In this document: one piece after another, positions 48,537 through 57,508 of the stretch
Position numbering within the stretch: position 1 is the first letter of the stretch
How the letters are laid out: each line of letters begins with the position of its first letter
Origin: Histomonas meleagridis
Taxonomy: Eukaryota; Parabasalia; Tritrichomonadida; Dientamoebidae
Length of the DNA: 64,000 nt
Assembly: GCA_020186115.1 (NCBI GenBank)
Contig: WSYJ01000182.1
Span: forward strand, 124,001-188,000
Reading direction: 5' to 3'
The notes under the pieces: model-generated
What the model saw: the letters and a program-made list of their open reading frames with translations, nothing else
Told to the model about the DNA's origin: nothing
The model's database searches: none
Position numbers and translations under genes: made by a program

Positions 48537-49703
48537 TTAATCATATTTAATGTTTATATCAATTTCATTTGTCTCAAGTAGTAATTTAACAATTTCAATA
48601 TTACCTGATCTTGCTGCTGATATTAAAATCTCTTTTGGCATTTGATTTCCTAATGAAAAATGTTTGAAAAGAAATAAATTACCATTTTCTACTGCTTCGA
48701 TAATCAATTCTTTAATATTTAAACATTTTCCTTCTAAAAAAGTTAAAACTTCAAAATTATTATATAAAATACATTTCTTTCCTAATTCAGTTAAATTTAC
48801 ATCTTTGGTATTCATGTTATTAAAAAAATAATAAAAAATTTCATTTCTATGAAATTCAATTGCTATTTCTATTGCATCATTAAAGTTTGAATGATTTTGT
48901 TCACAATAATGAACAATTTCAAGATTTCCACCAGCAACAGCATAAATTCCTGTGTTTTTTAAATCAACATTATTTAATATTAAAAATTTAAAACATTTTA
49001 TTGATCCAAAGAATGCGGCATAATCAACAAGTGAAACTTTTTCTTTATTAATGAAAGAATATCTTTCATATAGCGATGGTTCTATAAACTGATTAAAATC
49101 AAAGTTTTGTTGTGATGAAATTTCTTGAAGTTTTTCAATATCATCATTTCGAATCGCTTTAACAATATTTGACGGATTATATCCTTCTTGTATAAATTGC
49201 TTATGAAGTTTCCATTTATCTTTTTTTAGTTCTTCAATATTTTCATAAAATTGTTGATAAAATGGAATGGTACTCTTTATATCTTCGAACGAATTTATTT
49301 CTGCTTTTGTTTTGTAATGAATGAAATATAAAGTTTTAATATCCTTTAATATGTTAGGATTAATTAAATTATGTTCAATAAGCTTTCCTAGAAGATAATT
49401 AGATTCTTGAGTATTTAAATGAATTAATAATTTAGCAAAGATATCAATAATGGAATATTTTGTTGATAATGTTTTAAGAAATTTCAAATATATATCAAAA
49501 TTCTTCATATTATAAATAAAAGATGAATATATCATTCGACTTAAAATTAAAATGGAAGAATACGGATATTTAGAATCAATTATTTTTTTTGTTAATTCAA
49601 TTGATTCAGAAATATTTTTTTCATTTACATTAGAAATGGTATATTGTATATTTTTTAGATATCGAATATATTTAGTTTCCCTTGTTCCATTTGATCCTTT
49701 CAT
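48537..49703 (-). CDS. Ankyrin-repeat protein with long helical N-terminus (apparent 5' exon of a longer gene)
   Basis: The open frame of 388 codons has a helical N-terminal domain of about 200 residues followed by degenerate ankyrin repeats (FIEPSLYERYSFINKEKVSL, AAFFGSIKCFKFLILNNVDL) and a clear final one, ISAARSGNIEIVKLLLETNE. This is the layout of the large trichomonad ankyrin (DUF3447-type) family. The frame stops right after the module end DINIKYD, exactly where the first spacer of the downstream array begins. It therefore looks like the first part of a protein of about 1040 residues whose other 20 repeats lie in 45188-48536. Taken alone it would be an unusually abrupt ending for an ankyrin protein. 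Function is unknown; ankyrin stacks bind proteins. Confidence 0.75.
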   Translation of the reverse strand: MKGSNGTRETKYIRYLKNIQYTISNVNEKNISESIELTKKIIDSKYPYSSILILSRMIYSSFIYNMKNFDIYLKFLKTLSTKYSIIDIFAKLLIHLNTQESNYLLGKLIEHNLINPNILKDIKTLYFIHYKTKAEINSFEDIKSTIPFYQQFYENIEELKKDKWKLHKQFIQEGYNPSNIVKAIRNDDIEKLQEISSQQNFDFNQFIEPSLYERYSFINKEKVSLVDYAAFFGSIKCFKFLILNNVDLKNTGIYAVAGGNLEIVHYCEQNHSNFNDAIEIAIEFHRNEIFYYFFNNMNTKDVNLTELGKKCILYNNFEVLTFLEGKCLNIKELIIEAVENGNLFLFKHFSLGNQMPKEILISAARSGNIEIVKLLLETNEIDINIKYD

Positions 49704-50123
49704 TAAGCCAAGTCAATAGAGAATCTTCAAACCAAACAATTTTGGGGTAAAAACCGTCATTTTTGAGAGCAAAATTTCGCCTTTCAAAAGTCTGATATGA
49801 AATGAAATAGTGTGTAAAAAAATGCTTATCAACAATAATATGCAATTTGCATTGGAAATTGATTTAAATGCAATTTTTTTGTATAATATTGAAAGTTATT
49901 TTAATGTGTTTGTTTATTCTGAATACTAAAAAATTGTATTCAAATATTAATTTCAATAAATAATGAGTTTTTTCTCAAATTTAATAACAAAATCTGCAAG
50001 TTTAAAAGAAACACAATATAAATCAAATATTTTCGATTATAAGCGGAAAAGCAGTATCAAAATATGTTTCCAAAAATTTATTTATGATAAATTAATAGTA
50101 ACGTTTGAAAAAGTAAATGAAGA
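49704..50123. other. Intergenic between the ankyrin gene and tRNA-Val
   Basis: AT-rich; it includes the ankyrin gene promoter on the minus strand. No other feature is visible. Confidence 0.5.
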
Positions 50124-50195
50124 GCTTCACTAGTCTAACGGTTAGAACAGTAGCTTTACACGCTATTGATCCAGGTTCGACTCCTGGGTGAAGCA
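50124..50195 (+). tRNA. tRNA-Val (anticodon TAC)
   Basis: The 72-nt cloverleaf has acceptor stem GCTTCAC paired with GTGAAGC, discriminator A, a D arm with AACGGTTAG, an anticodon stem GTAGC/GCTAT around TTTACAC, and a T arm CCAGGTTCGACTCCTGG. The anticodon TAC reads GTA valine codons. There is no intron and no encoded CCA. Confidence 0.93.
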
Positions 50196-50198
50196 AAA

Positions 50199-50207
50199 TT
50201 TTTTTTT
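50199..50207 (+). terminator. RNA polymerase III T-run after tRNA-Val
   Basis: Nine T residues begin three bases after the tRNA-Val 3' end, a strong Pol III stop signal. Confidence 0.85.
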
Positions 50208-50378
50208 GTTTATTTTTTCATCACATGTTTGTTAGATAATTTCATGTTAAATTAACCATTTTCTTAGCAAATTAAGCTTAAAGATCATTTAAACATTTCT
50301 TTATTTTTTGATAAAAACAACAAACAACTCAATAACTTGAAAGAGAATGAAATTTTTCACATAACATTTCTCAAGCAA

Positions 50379-51983
50379 ATGGAAGTTACACTTCCATTGT
50401 TTCCTAAAACAGATGATTTATGCAAAAGGATTAAATTACCAATACTATCTACAGTATCACCTGTGACATCTTTTGGTGTTCAAAAAATTAATTGTAAAAA
50501 TGATGATCTTTCTTTTTGCCATGTTTGTCATGCATTTCTTTCATCCAATTGCAAGCATGATAATGAAAAATGGGAATGTTCAATATGCGGGAATAAGAAT
50601 AAATTCATTAATTCAAGTGTATCACAAGAACAAATCAAAAATCAAAATTATGAAATCATATTAAAGTCACAAAACGATGGAGGAATTATTTTTGGTATTT
50701 ATCTTTCACTAGGTTTTTCACAACAAGACTTTGTCCGTGCCAAACTTTCATGCATTTCCATTCTTAGACATCTTCCAGAATCTAGTCGAGTCATCATTTT
50801 CCTTGGAACTGATCAGTGTCCATATGTACTTCTTGTTCCTCCTAAAGATCAAAGTGAGCTTGATGAAAACTTCGTTAAAAGTGATACATCCCATTTTCCA
50901 CATATCCACATTGAAACATCCAAAGTTGCCTCAATTGCTCGGTTTGCTAGCATTGAAACTATGATTGGTATTGATTTATCAAATCTTTTTTTCACAAATA
51001 AAACAATTTCTGCAGCAGAAAGAACGATAGAGAAATTGACACTTTTAAGTAACAAAATGGAGTGCCCCAGTACGATAGAAATTGTTGGCACTCTTTCACG
51101 AGTTCTTTCTGGAACTCCGCTTCATTTTATTTCTATAGTTGATCAAATTAATCAAAGTCCTTCATTCGTTGATATGATTCATTCATTTCCAGTTCGACTT
51201 GATTTTCTTGTAGCTCATTACACAAAAACAATTCATCAATTATACCCAAACCATCAAGGTACAATCCAAGTTATCTCAATGGAGAACCCCATTGAGCAAT
51301 CATCACAGCTTCTTCTTCAAAAGACCACCTTCCAAGTCATGACTAAAGTTCGCTCAAGCCGATCAGCGGTTGAATGGCATAAACCATTGAAACATGCAAC
51401 GATAGAAGGCTCAATTATATTTTCACCTGTTTGTATTTGTTCTGAGCAGCCATTTACACTTGAAATTCGTACACTTCCAAATCAAGATTTTTATAATTTT
51501 CAAATTGTTACCAAATATGTAATTTGTGAAGATACAAAAACAAATTTTTATCTTCGTGTTATGAATTATTCTTTTGCTAGTTCCACAAATTTTGATGATA
51601 TTGTTCAAAGAATTAATTGGAATTGTGTTTTATGGCATTGGTCTAAAAGTATTTTGACTAAAGTTCATAACGAAGCAATTAATTCGATAAATAAAATGTC
51701 AGAAGTAATGCAAAGTGTTTATAAAAGCGAAACACTTCTAAATGCTATTTCATTGTTTCCTGACTTATGGATCACAAGCAATGATATAATGAAACGATTC
51801 ATTGGAACTGAACTTTTGTTGTATTCGAAGCCATCTGAAATTGGATTTATAAAAGAAGAAGAAAGCAAAAGATATGTAAGAACGCCAAACGGAACACTTG
51901 AGAATAATGAGAAAAAAGATGTGGAAGAAGAGATGCCATTGCTCCCAATATATGTTCCAATTCGTACGTGTGATGGTAAATAG
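50379..51983 (+). CDS. Sec23-like COPII coat protein
   Basis: The ATG at 50379 gives 534 residues; the frame upstream lacks an ATG, and TCTCAAGCAAATGG puts an initiator-like TCA at the start. Near the N-terminus are SVSPVTSFGVQKI and a zinc finger with C47, C50, C67 and C70 (CHVCHAFL, then WECSICGNKN). A von Willebrand-like trunk follows (CPYVLLVPPKDQSEL), then beta-sandwich and helical segments. This is the Sec23/Sec24 arrangement. Sec23 is the Sar1 GTPase-activating subunit of the COPII coat at ER exit sites. The protein is short for Sec23 (about 750) and seems to lack the gelsolin-like C-terminal domain, so it may be a reduced or divergent member. Confidence 0.72.
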   Translation: MEVTLPLFPKTDDLCKRIKLPILSTVSPVTSFGVQKINCKNDDLSFCHVCHAFLSSNCKHDNEKWECSICGNKNKFINSSVSQEQIKNQNYEIILKSQNDGGIIFGIYLSLGFSQQDFVRAKLSCISILRHLPESSRVIIFLGTDQCPYVLLVPPKDQSELDENFVKSDTSHFPHIHIETSKVASIARFASIETMIGIDLSNLFFTNKTISAAERTIEKLTLLSNKMECPSTIEIVGTLSRVLSGTPLHFISIVDQINQSPSFVDMIHSFPVRLDFLVAHYTKTIHQLYPNHQGTIQVISMENPIEQSSQLLLQKTTFQVMTKVRSSRSAVEWHKPLKHATIEGSIIFSPVCICSEQPFTLEIRTLPNQDFYNFQIVTKYVICEDTKTNFYLRVMNYSFASSTNFDDIVQRINWNCVLWHWSKSILTKVHNEAINSINKMSEVMQSVYKSETLLNAISLFPDLWITSNDIMKRFIGTELLLYSKPSEIGFIKEEESKRYVRTPNGTLENNEKKDVEEEMPLLPIYVPIRTCDGK

Positions 51984-52396
51984 AATTGTTGTGTTATAAA
52001 ATATTTGTTATAATTATTTTTTATTTAAATTAAATATTTTAATTTTTGTGGAATATAATATAATTTTTATAGTTATATTAAATTTATCGTTCAAAATTCT
52101 TTTTCTATATATTTTAAAATCAAAACTATTTTATCTAAAGATAAATTTAGATTGTAATATGGTAACAAGTTTATTCTAATGTTGTAAGCAGAAAAACTTG
52201 CAAAAAGATCTAGACAATACATCAGTTAACGAAAGTATTAAATGGTTAAGATATATTATTAATCATATTTTTCAATAAAAAAAAAAAATACATAAATTCA
52301 AATTTTAAATGCTCTATAACACATACATATTTGACTAAAAACATCGAATTATAAACATTTACTAAAAGTATTTACAAATAAAAAATATTTGATTGA
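51984..52396. other. AT-rich convergent intergenic region
   Basis: Between the Sec23-like gene (plus) and the coiled-coil gene (minus). I see no open frame or structure in it. Confidence 0.5.
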
Positions 52397-52999
52397 TTAT
52401 TTTTGAAATTTTGATTTAACATTGAACGATGGTAAAGGAGAGGTCACCATCTCATTCAAAGAAAGAGGGCGATTTTGCTTGAAGAGCTGTGGCTCTCCAA
52501 AATAAGAATTTTCAATCTGCTTTCTCATGTTTGATATGATTTCTTTTGAGTCTTGAATTTTGATTTTAAGTTCATCGATGTTCCCAACTACATCATAATC
52601 GAAGTAAGGTATTTGAGTCTTTAATAATGACTGTGAATTTTCGATTTTATTTTTGGCTGCCAGAATTCGTTGGTCTACTGCTTCGATTTCTTTCTTGATT
52701 TCATTTCTTTTTTTATTCTGTTCCTTTGTAAGTGAATAAATTCTTTGGTTATATTCTTCTTGATGTCGTATTATTGTATCCATACACTTACTTTCCCATT
52801 GAGTTGGCGACATTGAAGGCAGTGAATCTTGCTCTGAAAGAGTTACTTGACCAACTAAATAATGTCTTTGTAACTTTTGAAGTTGCATTTTTTGTTTTGC
52901 AATAGTAAGAGTAGCACCAATACATAAAGTATTAAGAGACGCACCAGTCATGGCTGTATTCCATTGTACAATTTCTTTGTTATTATCGTAAGTGTTCAT
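52397..52999 (-). CDS. Coiled-coil protein, unknown
   Basis: The 200-residue protein has a short N-terminal hydrophobic patch (GASLNTLCIGATLTIAKQKM at about 19-38), then a long charged coiled coil at about 85-165 (RHQEEYNQRIYSLTKEQNKK, EIEAVDQRILAAKNKIENSQ), and a polar tail with MVTSPLPSFN. It has no family signature that I recognise. The hydrophobic patch is too weak to call a membrane span. It is divergently paired with the FAM32A-like gene, about 80 bases apart, in a shared promoter region with AAAACGTT words. Confidence 0.6.
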   Translation of the reverse strand: MNTYDNNKEIVQWNTAMTGASLNTLCIGATLTIAKQKMQLQKLQRHYLVGQVTLSEQDSLPSMSPTQWESKCMDTIIRHQEEYNQRIYSLTKEQNKKRNEIKKEIEAVDQRILAAKNKIENSQSLLKTQIPYFDYDVVGNIDELKIKIQDSKEIISNMRKQIENSYFGEPQLFKQNRPLSLNEMVTSPLPSFNVKSKFQK

Positions 53000-53081
53000 T
53001 TTTTATTTTAAACGTTTATAAAAAACGTTAATTTTTTTATGCGAAAAAATTGACGAACACTGTGAAAATTATTGCTTCGAT

Positions 53082-53402
53082 ATGTCTGGGATGGCTTTTA
53101 CCCCTGGGCCACTTAGGCTAAAAGGCAGAAAGAAAAAATCAGCAGCTTCTAGGGCTACTCCAAAAAAACCTCAAAAGAACAATGATTCCAAAGATCAAGA
53201 ATTGGAAACAAAACAAGAAGAAAACCCTGATGATGTTTTGAACACGCTCACCGATGCAGAAATTCGTTTCATGGAAATAAATAATCAGTGTAGAAAAAGA
53301 ACAATCGAAAAGAATGCATCTCTTTCTTATAAAGAACAGATCGAAAAATATAATGAACACTTACTCAAAGCTCCAATGCACTTTGATCTTGAAGGTGATT
53401 AA
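53082..53402 (+). CDS. FAM32A-like protein
   Basis: The 106-residue protein starts MSGMAFTPGPLRLKGRKKK, which matches the N-terminal GPLKLKG plus Lys cluster of FAM32A. The second half TDAEIRFMEINNQCRKRTIE, then YKEQIEKYNEHLLKAP, matches the family's C-terminal helix (KTHKQRVEDFNRHL region). The length fits the family (about 112). In human spliceosome structures FAM32A sits in the C* and P complexes and helps exon ligation. Its presence implies conserved late splicing steps even though genes in this genome mostly lack introns. It sits head to head with the coiled-coil gene. Confidence 0.78.
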   Translation: MSGMAFTPGPLRLKGRKKKSAASRATPKKPQKNNDSKDQELETKQEENPDDVLNTLTDAEIRFMEINNQCRKRTIEKNASLSYKEQIEKYNEHLLKAPMHFDLEGD

Positions 53403-53642
53403 TTTTTTCCTTTTCCTTTCTTTTTGCTAAAAAATTAGATCTCGATATCATTGTTTATAATGCCCAAAATATCCATAATCAATAAAGAATAATTCGAACT
53501 ATATGTTAAGATCATCTATATTGTGCATACTATTTTAATTCAAAATCAGAAAAATTAAAATATTTTATATCGTATTTTATTTGTTTGTAAGTAAATAATT
53601 TTATTTTATCAATTGTTTTTATATAAGTTAATAGTTGCCATA

Positions 53643-55592
53643 ATGATTAGTAGACTTAGAAAGAGATATTACATCTCAAGACCTAAAAATGTGACTCGAG
53701 ACATTTATATTGATCACGATTTAAATTGGGTTTTTGGAGAATCATTTGATCCTAAGAAAATTTTTATTAAGCTTAATGTTATAGGTAAAGGATGTCTTGG
53801 AACAGTTAACAAAGTTATTCATTTACCCTCTATGAAACAACTTGCAGGAAAGTTTATTCACCCAGCTTTAATAAATGAAGACATGCTCAAAGAAATTAAA
53901 CATGAAGTCCAAATCATGAAAGAAATCGATTCGCCATATACAGTTCATTATTATGGTTGTGTTCCTTATGATAATACATTAATGATTTTAATGGAGTATT
54001 GTAGTTGTGGATCAATACGTGATATACTTGATAAACGTCAAATAGTTTTAAGTGAAGACATAATTTCAATTATAATGAATGAAGTATTAAATGGTTTGCA
54101 AGTTTTACATAATGAATACCATATTATTCATTGTGATATAAAGGCATCAAATATTTTATTAACATCTACAGGTGAAATTAAGATTGCTGATTATGGAGTA
54201 TCAAGAAAGCATGGATCAGTATCATTATCACATGGATTTGGAATAATTAGTACACCATATTGGATGGCACCAGAAGTAATATCTAAAGCTTCATATGATT
54301 ATAAATCTGATGTATGGAGTATAGGAATGACAGCAATTGAGCTAGCAGAAGGCGCCCCTCCATATTCAGAATATATTCAAACAAAAGCTATTTTGGAAAT
54401 CGTTACAAATGGTTTTCAGGGCTTTCGATATCCAAAGATGCATTCAGAAGATTTTTGTGATTTTGTAAATAAATGTCTACAAAAGAACCCAAAAGATAGA
54501 TGGGAAATAAGTAAGTTACTTGAACATTCATTTATTCAACGAGCTAGAAGATTAGCAAAAGAAAAAATTCTTAAAACATTGGGAAATACATTTCGAAACT
54601 CTTTTTCATTTAATACTGGAATCAAAACTGTTCCTGAATATCACAAAGGAGATTTATCTGCACAAATGATGAGCAGTGAAAGTTATTCCCAATCTTCACC
54701 AATTTACCTTGGATCTGATATTCAACTATCAAATAGTGGCTTTAATTCTTCTTCATTTCAAAATAATATTCTTCAAAATACTCAAGGTATTGATAAAAAA
54801 TTAGGTGAATCAATTGATAAAATAATAAATGAAATTGATACATTTAATGAAACAGTTTCACGATTAGCAAGTTTATTCTCTGAATATATTCGTTCTCATT
54901 CATCTAATTCATTAAATAGCTTTGAGTTACAAAAGAAAAATATTGAATCATTAGAAAACATGATTGAAGAATTAATATCATCAAATGTTCTCACCAATTT
55001 GTTGAAATTCAAGAAAATAAATCAATTTCCAAATAAAAATTATCCTTGCTTTAAATATCATTCATTAAATGTTGATAAGAAAAAAGATTTTCTTTCATCT
55101 CATAAAATAAGGGAATATCCTAATTCAGTCAATCTTAAGATTGTTCAAAGAAAAGCTCCAAATATCATTAGACAAACATTAAGAGCAAATCATAAACAAA
55201 AAGAGAGAAATTTTGATTTAACATATATTTCTAAAATTTCCCAAACAGATAACATTTCAAATATATCAGATGAAATATTTGTTATTGGTTCAAGGATAAT
55301 GAGCATGAAAATTCCATTTGTACAATTGAGAGCGATTACAAACCAAAATATTTCACCACATGCTATTTATGAACATAGGGATTGCTTGAACATTAAAAAA
55401 CAAAAGGTAAAACATCAATCAAATGAAAAACATGATTTTTATGATAAGAAAATGGTAACTCATTCCTCCATTTTTCTTGTTTTTCTTGTTTATTTCTTTT
55501 TTGGATTTGAAGGATTTCTTTTCTTAATATGCTGTTCATTTGAAACAAATGTATTAATAAAATTTCAAAAAAGAAAAAACAAGAAGATTTAA
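53643..55592 (+). CDS. STE20-type protein kinase with C-terminal membrane segment
   Basis: From the ATG at 53643 the protein has 649 residues. The kinase domain (about 43-300) has IGKGCLGTV, LAGKF with Lys70, IIHCDIKASNILL, IADYGVSRK and GIISTPYWMAPEVISKASYD, typical of STE20/MST kinases. The catalytic loop has HCD in place of HRD and the Mg motif is DYG instead of DFG. The key Lys and both Asp are kept, so activity is likely. About 300 polar residues follow, including a coiled coil. Near the C-terminus is a hydrophobic stretch (about 612-636, STIFLVFLVYFFFGFEGFLF) before a basic end, suggesting tail anchoring. STE20 kinases act in stress and cytoskeletal signalling. Confidence 0.82.
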   Translation: MISRLRKRYYISRPKNVTRDIYIDHDLNWVFGESFDPKKIFIKLNVIGKGCLGTVNKVIHLPSMKQLAGKFIHPALINEDMLKEIKHEVQIMKEIDSPYTVHYYGCVPYDNTLMILMEYCSCGSIRDILDKRQIVLSEDIISIIMNEVLNGLQVLHNEYHIIHCDIKASNILLTSTGEIKIADYGVSRKHGSVSLSHGFGIISTPYWMAPEVISKASYDYKSDVWSIGMTAIELAEGAPPYSEYIQTKAILEIVTNGFQGFRYPKMHSEDFCDFVNKCLQKNPKDRWEISKLLEHSFIQRARRLAKEKILKTLGNTFRNSFSFNTGIKTVPEYHKGDLSAQMMSSESYSQSSPIYLGSDIQLSNSGFNSSSFQNNILQNTQGIDKKLGESIDKIINEIDTFNETVSRLASLFSEYIRSHSSNSLNSFELQKKNIESLENMIEELISSNVLTNLLKFKKINQFPNKNYPCFKYHSLNVDKKKDFLSSHKIREYPNSVNLKIVQRKAPNIIRQTLRANHKQKERNFDLTYISKISQTDNISNISDEIFVIGSRIMSMKIPFVQLRAITNQNISPHAIYEHRDCLNIKKQKVKHQSNEKHDFYDKKMVTHSSIFLVFLVYFFFGFEGFLFLICCSFETNVLIKFQKRKNKKI

Positions 55593-55660
55593 TAACCGTC
55601 ATAACCGCTTTCACTAGTCACTTTTCAAATAGCTTAAAGTCACTTTTCAAATAGCTTAAA
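55592..55660 (+). promoter_or_regulatory. Compact promoter: two TAACCG words and a duplicated initiator
   Basis: The 77 bases between the kinase and phosphatase genes contain ATAACCGTCATAACCGC (two Myb-like words, 55592-55608). These are followed by a perfect tandem repeat of 22 nt (55617-55638 and 55639-55660), each copy with TCACTTTTC, a close match to the trichomonad initiator. The phosphatase ATG is at 55670. Confidence 0.6.
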
Positions 55661-55669
55661 AAAGATTTT

Positions 55670-56680
55670 ATGTGGAGAAAGCAAATTTGTGGTCTATGGA
55701 AACCACAAATGATATCCCTCTTATACCCTGATGGAGAAGCTGTTGAGGAACCAGATTCTCTTGATAAAGTCATTGAAAATCTTCTCAATTCTGTTCTTCC
55801 AACACCTCAAGAACTTCAATCCATAATTAGTAAAGCAACAGAAATATTCCGAGAGGAACCAAACATTCTTGAGATCAAACCTCCCATAGTTATTTGTGGA
55901 GATGTACATGGGCAATTTGATGACATGCTTCAAATTTTTCAAATTTCTGGAACTCCTCCGTATACACAATTTCTTTTTCTTGGTGATTATGTTGATAGAG
56001 GCACCAAAAGCATCGAAATTATGATTCTTCTATGCATCTTCAAAATAAAATATCCGAACAAATTCTTTATGATACGTGGGAATCACGAAAGCATGAACAT
56101 TTCCCAAGTGTACGGGTTTTATCAAGAAGTTCTCACCAAGTACAGATCGGATTCACTTTATCAATCGTTTAAACCACTTTTTGAATCCATGCCGATAGCA
56201 GCGGTTATAAACGGCGAATATTTTTGTGTGCATGGCGGTATTAGTGAAAACGCAATGACTCTATCAGAAATCTCGAACATTAATCGATTTACAGAAATAC
56301 CTAGCACTGGTGCACTCTGTGAATTAGTATGGAATGATCCAGCAAAAGATAATTCTGGATTTACTGAATCTGGAGGACGTAATGTTGGCGCACTCTTTGG
56401 AATGAAGTCTACTGATTTATTCTTTTCAAAGAACAATGGAATAAATCTTATAATTCGAGCACATCAATTGAAGAAACAAGGATTCGAATACTGTCAAAAC
56501 AATAAAGTTTTAACATTGTTTAGTGCTCCGAACTATGAATCGATGTCAGGAAATGATGGCGCAATACTTTGCGTAGACGAAAAAATGACAAGAAACATAA
56601 TTAGGTTCAAGAAACTGCCGCCAAACGAGAAAATATGGGAGCGATTGAGTAGTGTCGTATACAATCGAATTGGGGAGTAA
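55670..56680 (+). CDS. PP1/PP2A-type Ser/Thr protein phosphatase
   Basis: This 336-residue phosphoprotein phosphatase has all metal-site motifs: GDVHGQFDD, GDYVDRG, IRGNHE, HGGIS, RAHQ and SAPNYESMSGN, followed by GAILCVDE. The catalytic domain is complete and of usual length. The N-terminal 40 residues are unusual, and the ATG at 55709 (MISLLYPDGE) is a possible alternative start. Which class (PP1, PP2A/4/6) cannot be fixed by eye; SAPNYESM rather than SAPNYCGE and a short tail without the PP2A TPDYFL end suggest a divergent PP1-like protein. It lies just after the STE20-type kinase with its own compact promoter. Confidence 0.88.
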   Translation: MWRKQICGLWKPQMISLLYPDGEAVEEPDSLDKVIENLLNSVLPTPQELQSIISKATEIFREEPNILEIKPPIVICGDVHGQFDDMLQIFQISGTPPYTQFLFLGDYVDRGTKSIEIMILLCIFKIKYPNKFFMIRGNHESMNISQVYGFYQEVLTKYRSDSLYQSFKPLFESMPIAAVINGEYFCVHGGISENAMTLSEISNINRFTEIPSTGALCELVWNDPAKDNSGFTESGGRNVGALFGMKSTDLFFSKNNGINLIIRAHQLKKQGFEYCQNNKVLTLFSAPNYESMSGNDGAILCVDEKMTRNIIRFKKLPPNEKIWERLSSVVYNRIGE

Positions 56681-57508
56681 TGTGTTTATTTGTTGTAGTA
56701 AAGTTTATTTTTCATAATTAAATTAAACCTATAAAAATGTAATGCTAATTCATATTTTATAGTTATTTTTAAATGTGCATTTTTGAAATTGCATAAAGCT
56801 TCATGAAATTTTCACCCAGGCGGTTGGGACACTTTTGAATGCTTTTGAGTTCAATTTGAAAAAGTTTGTTCAAAGGGTATTGAACTGAGCTTTTGGTACT
56901 ATATGTTAAACTCGACTAGCGATTTCCGCCCATCGTATATAGCGATCATCCTACAATCTTGATATTATGGATATATAATATATATACATAGTTGTATCTA
57001 TGATTAATATAAATCTAAGAATTATATTATGATTAGCACGAGATAAATTTATTCTTTTATTCCAAAAAGTGACAGAAATCGACTTTTGCATGGTTTATAT
57101 CGAATGATAAGGGCAACGATAAGTGACGATAGGAGCGAATTTGAATGACGGTAAATATTATCAAAATTTTACCCTTTATTCGAAAAGATACGTTGTTTGT
57201 TTGTTTCTTGTATATAAATAAAGTTGTTACTAATTATTGGAATGTTTTTGTATAGTTTACTTTATTATTATTAGGGTGCTCCAATGTTAATAGTTTTTTA
57301 CTTCTAGAAACTTCCATTATAAACATACCTTGATGTAATATATTGAAAAAACTATTTGTTTTTTCATGGTATTAGTTTTTCATCAATAAAATCAAATAAA
57401 TATTAAGTTGATTGATTTGTGTCAGTCGCGATAAAACTGACAAACGAACGTTTAAATGTCAAATCTTACACAAAATTCCAAAGTACAGAAACGTTTCGTC
57501 TAAAAAAA
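56681..57508. other. Intergenic with dispersed repeat copy 2
   Basis: It contains the repeat at 56817-56893. The rest is AT-rich without genes. The open frame that runs upstream of the BspA-like ATG from a GTG at 57419 is not natural coding. Confidence 0.5.
56817..56893. repeat. Dispersed 77-nt repeat, copy 2
   Basis: It matches 32253-32330 nearly base for base (first 48 bases identical from CAGGCGGTTGGGACACTTTT onward, then a short divergent patch, then the shared TTGAACTGAGCTTT end). The orientation is the same as copy 1. Confidence 0.85.
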
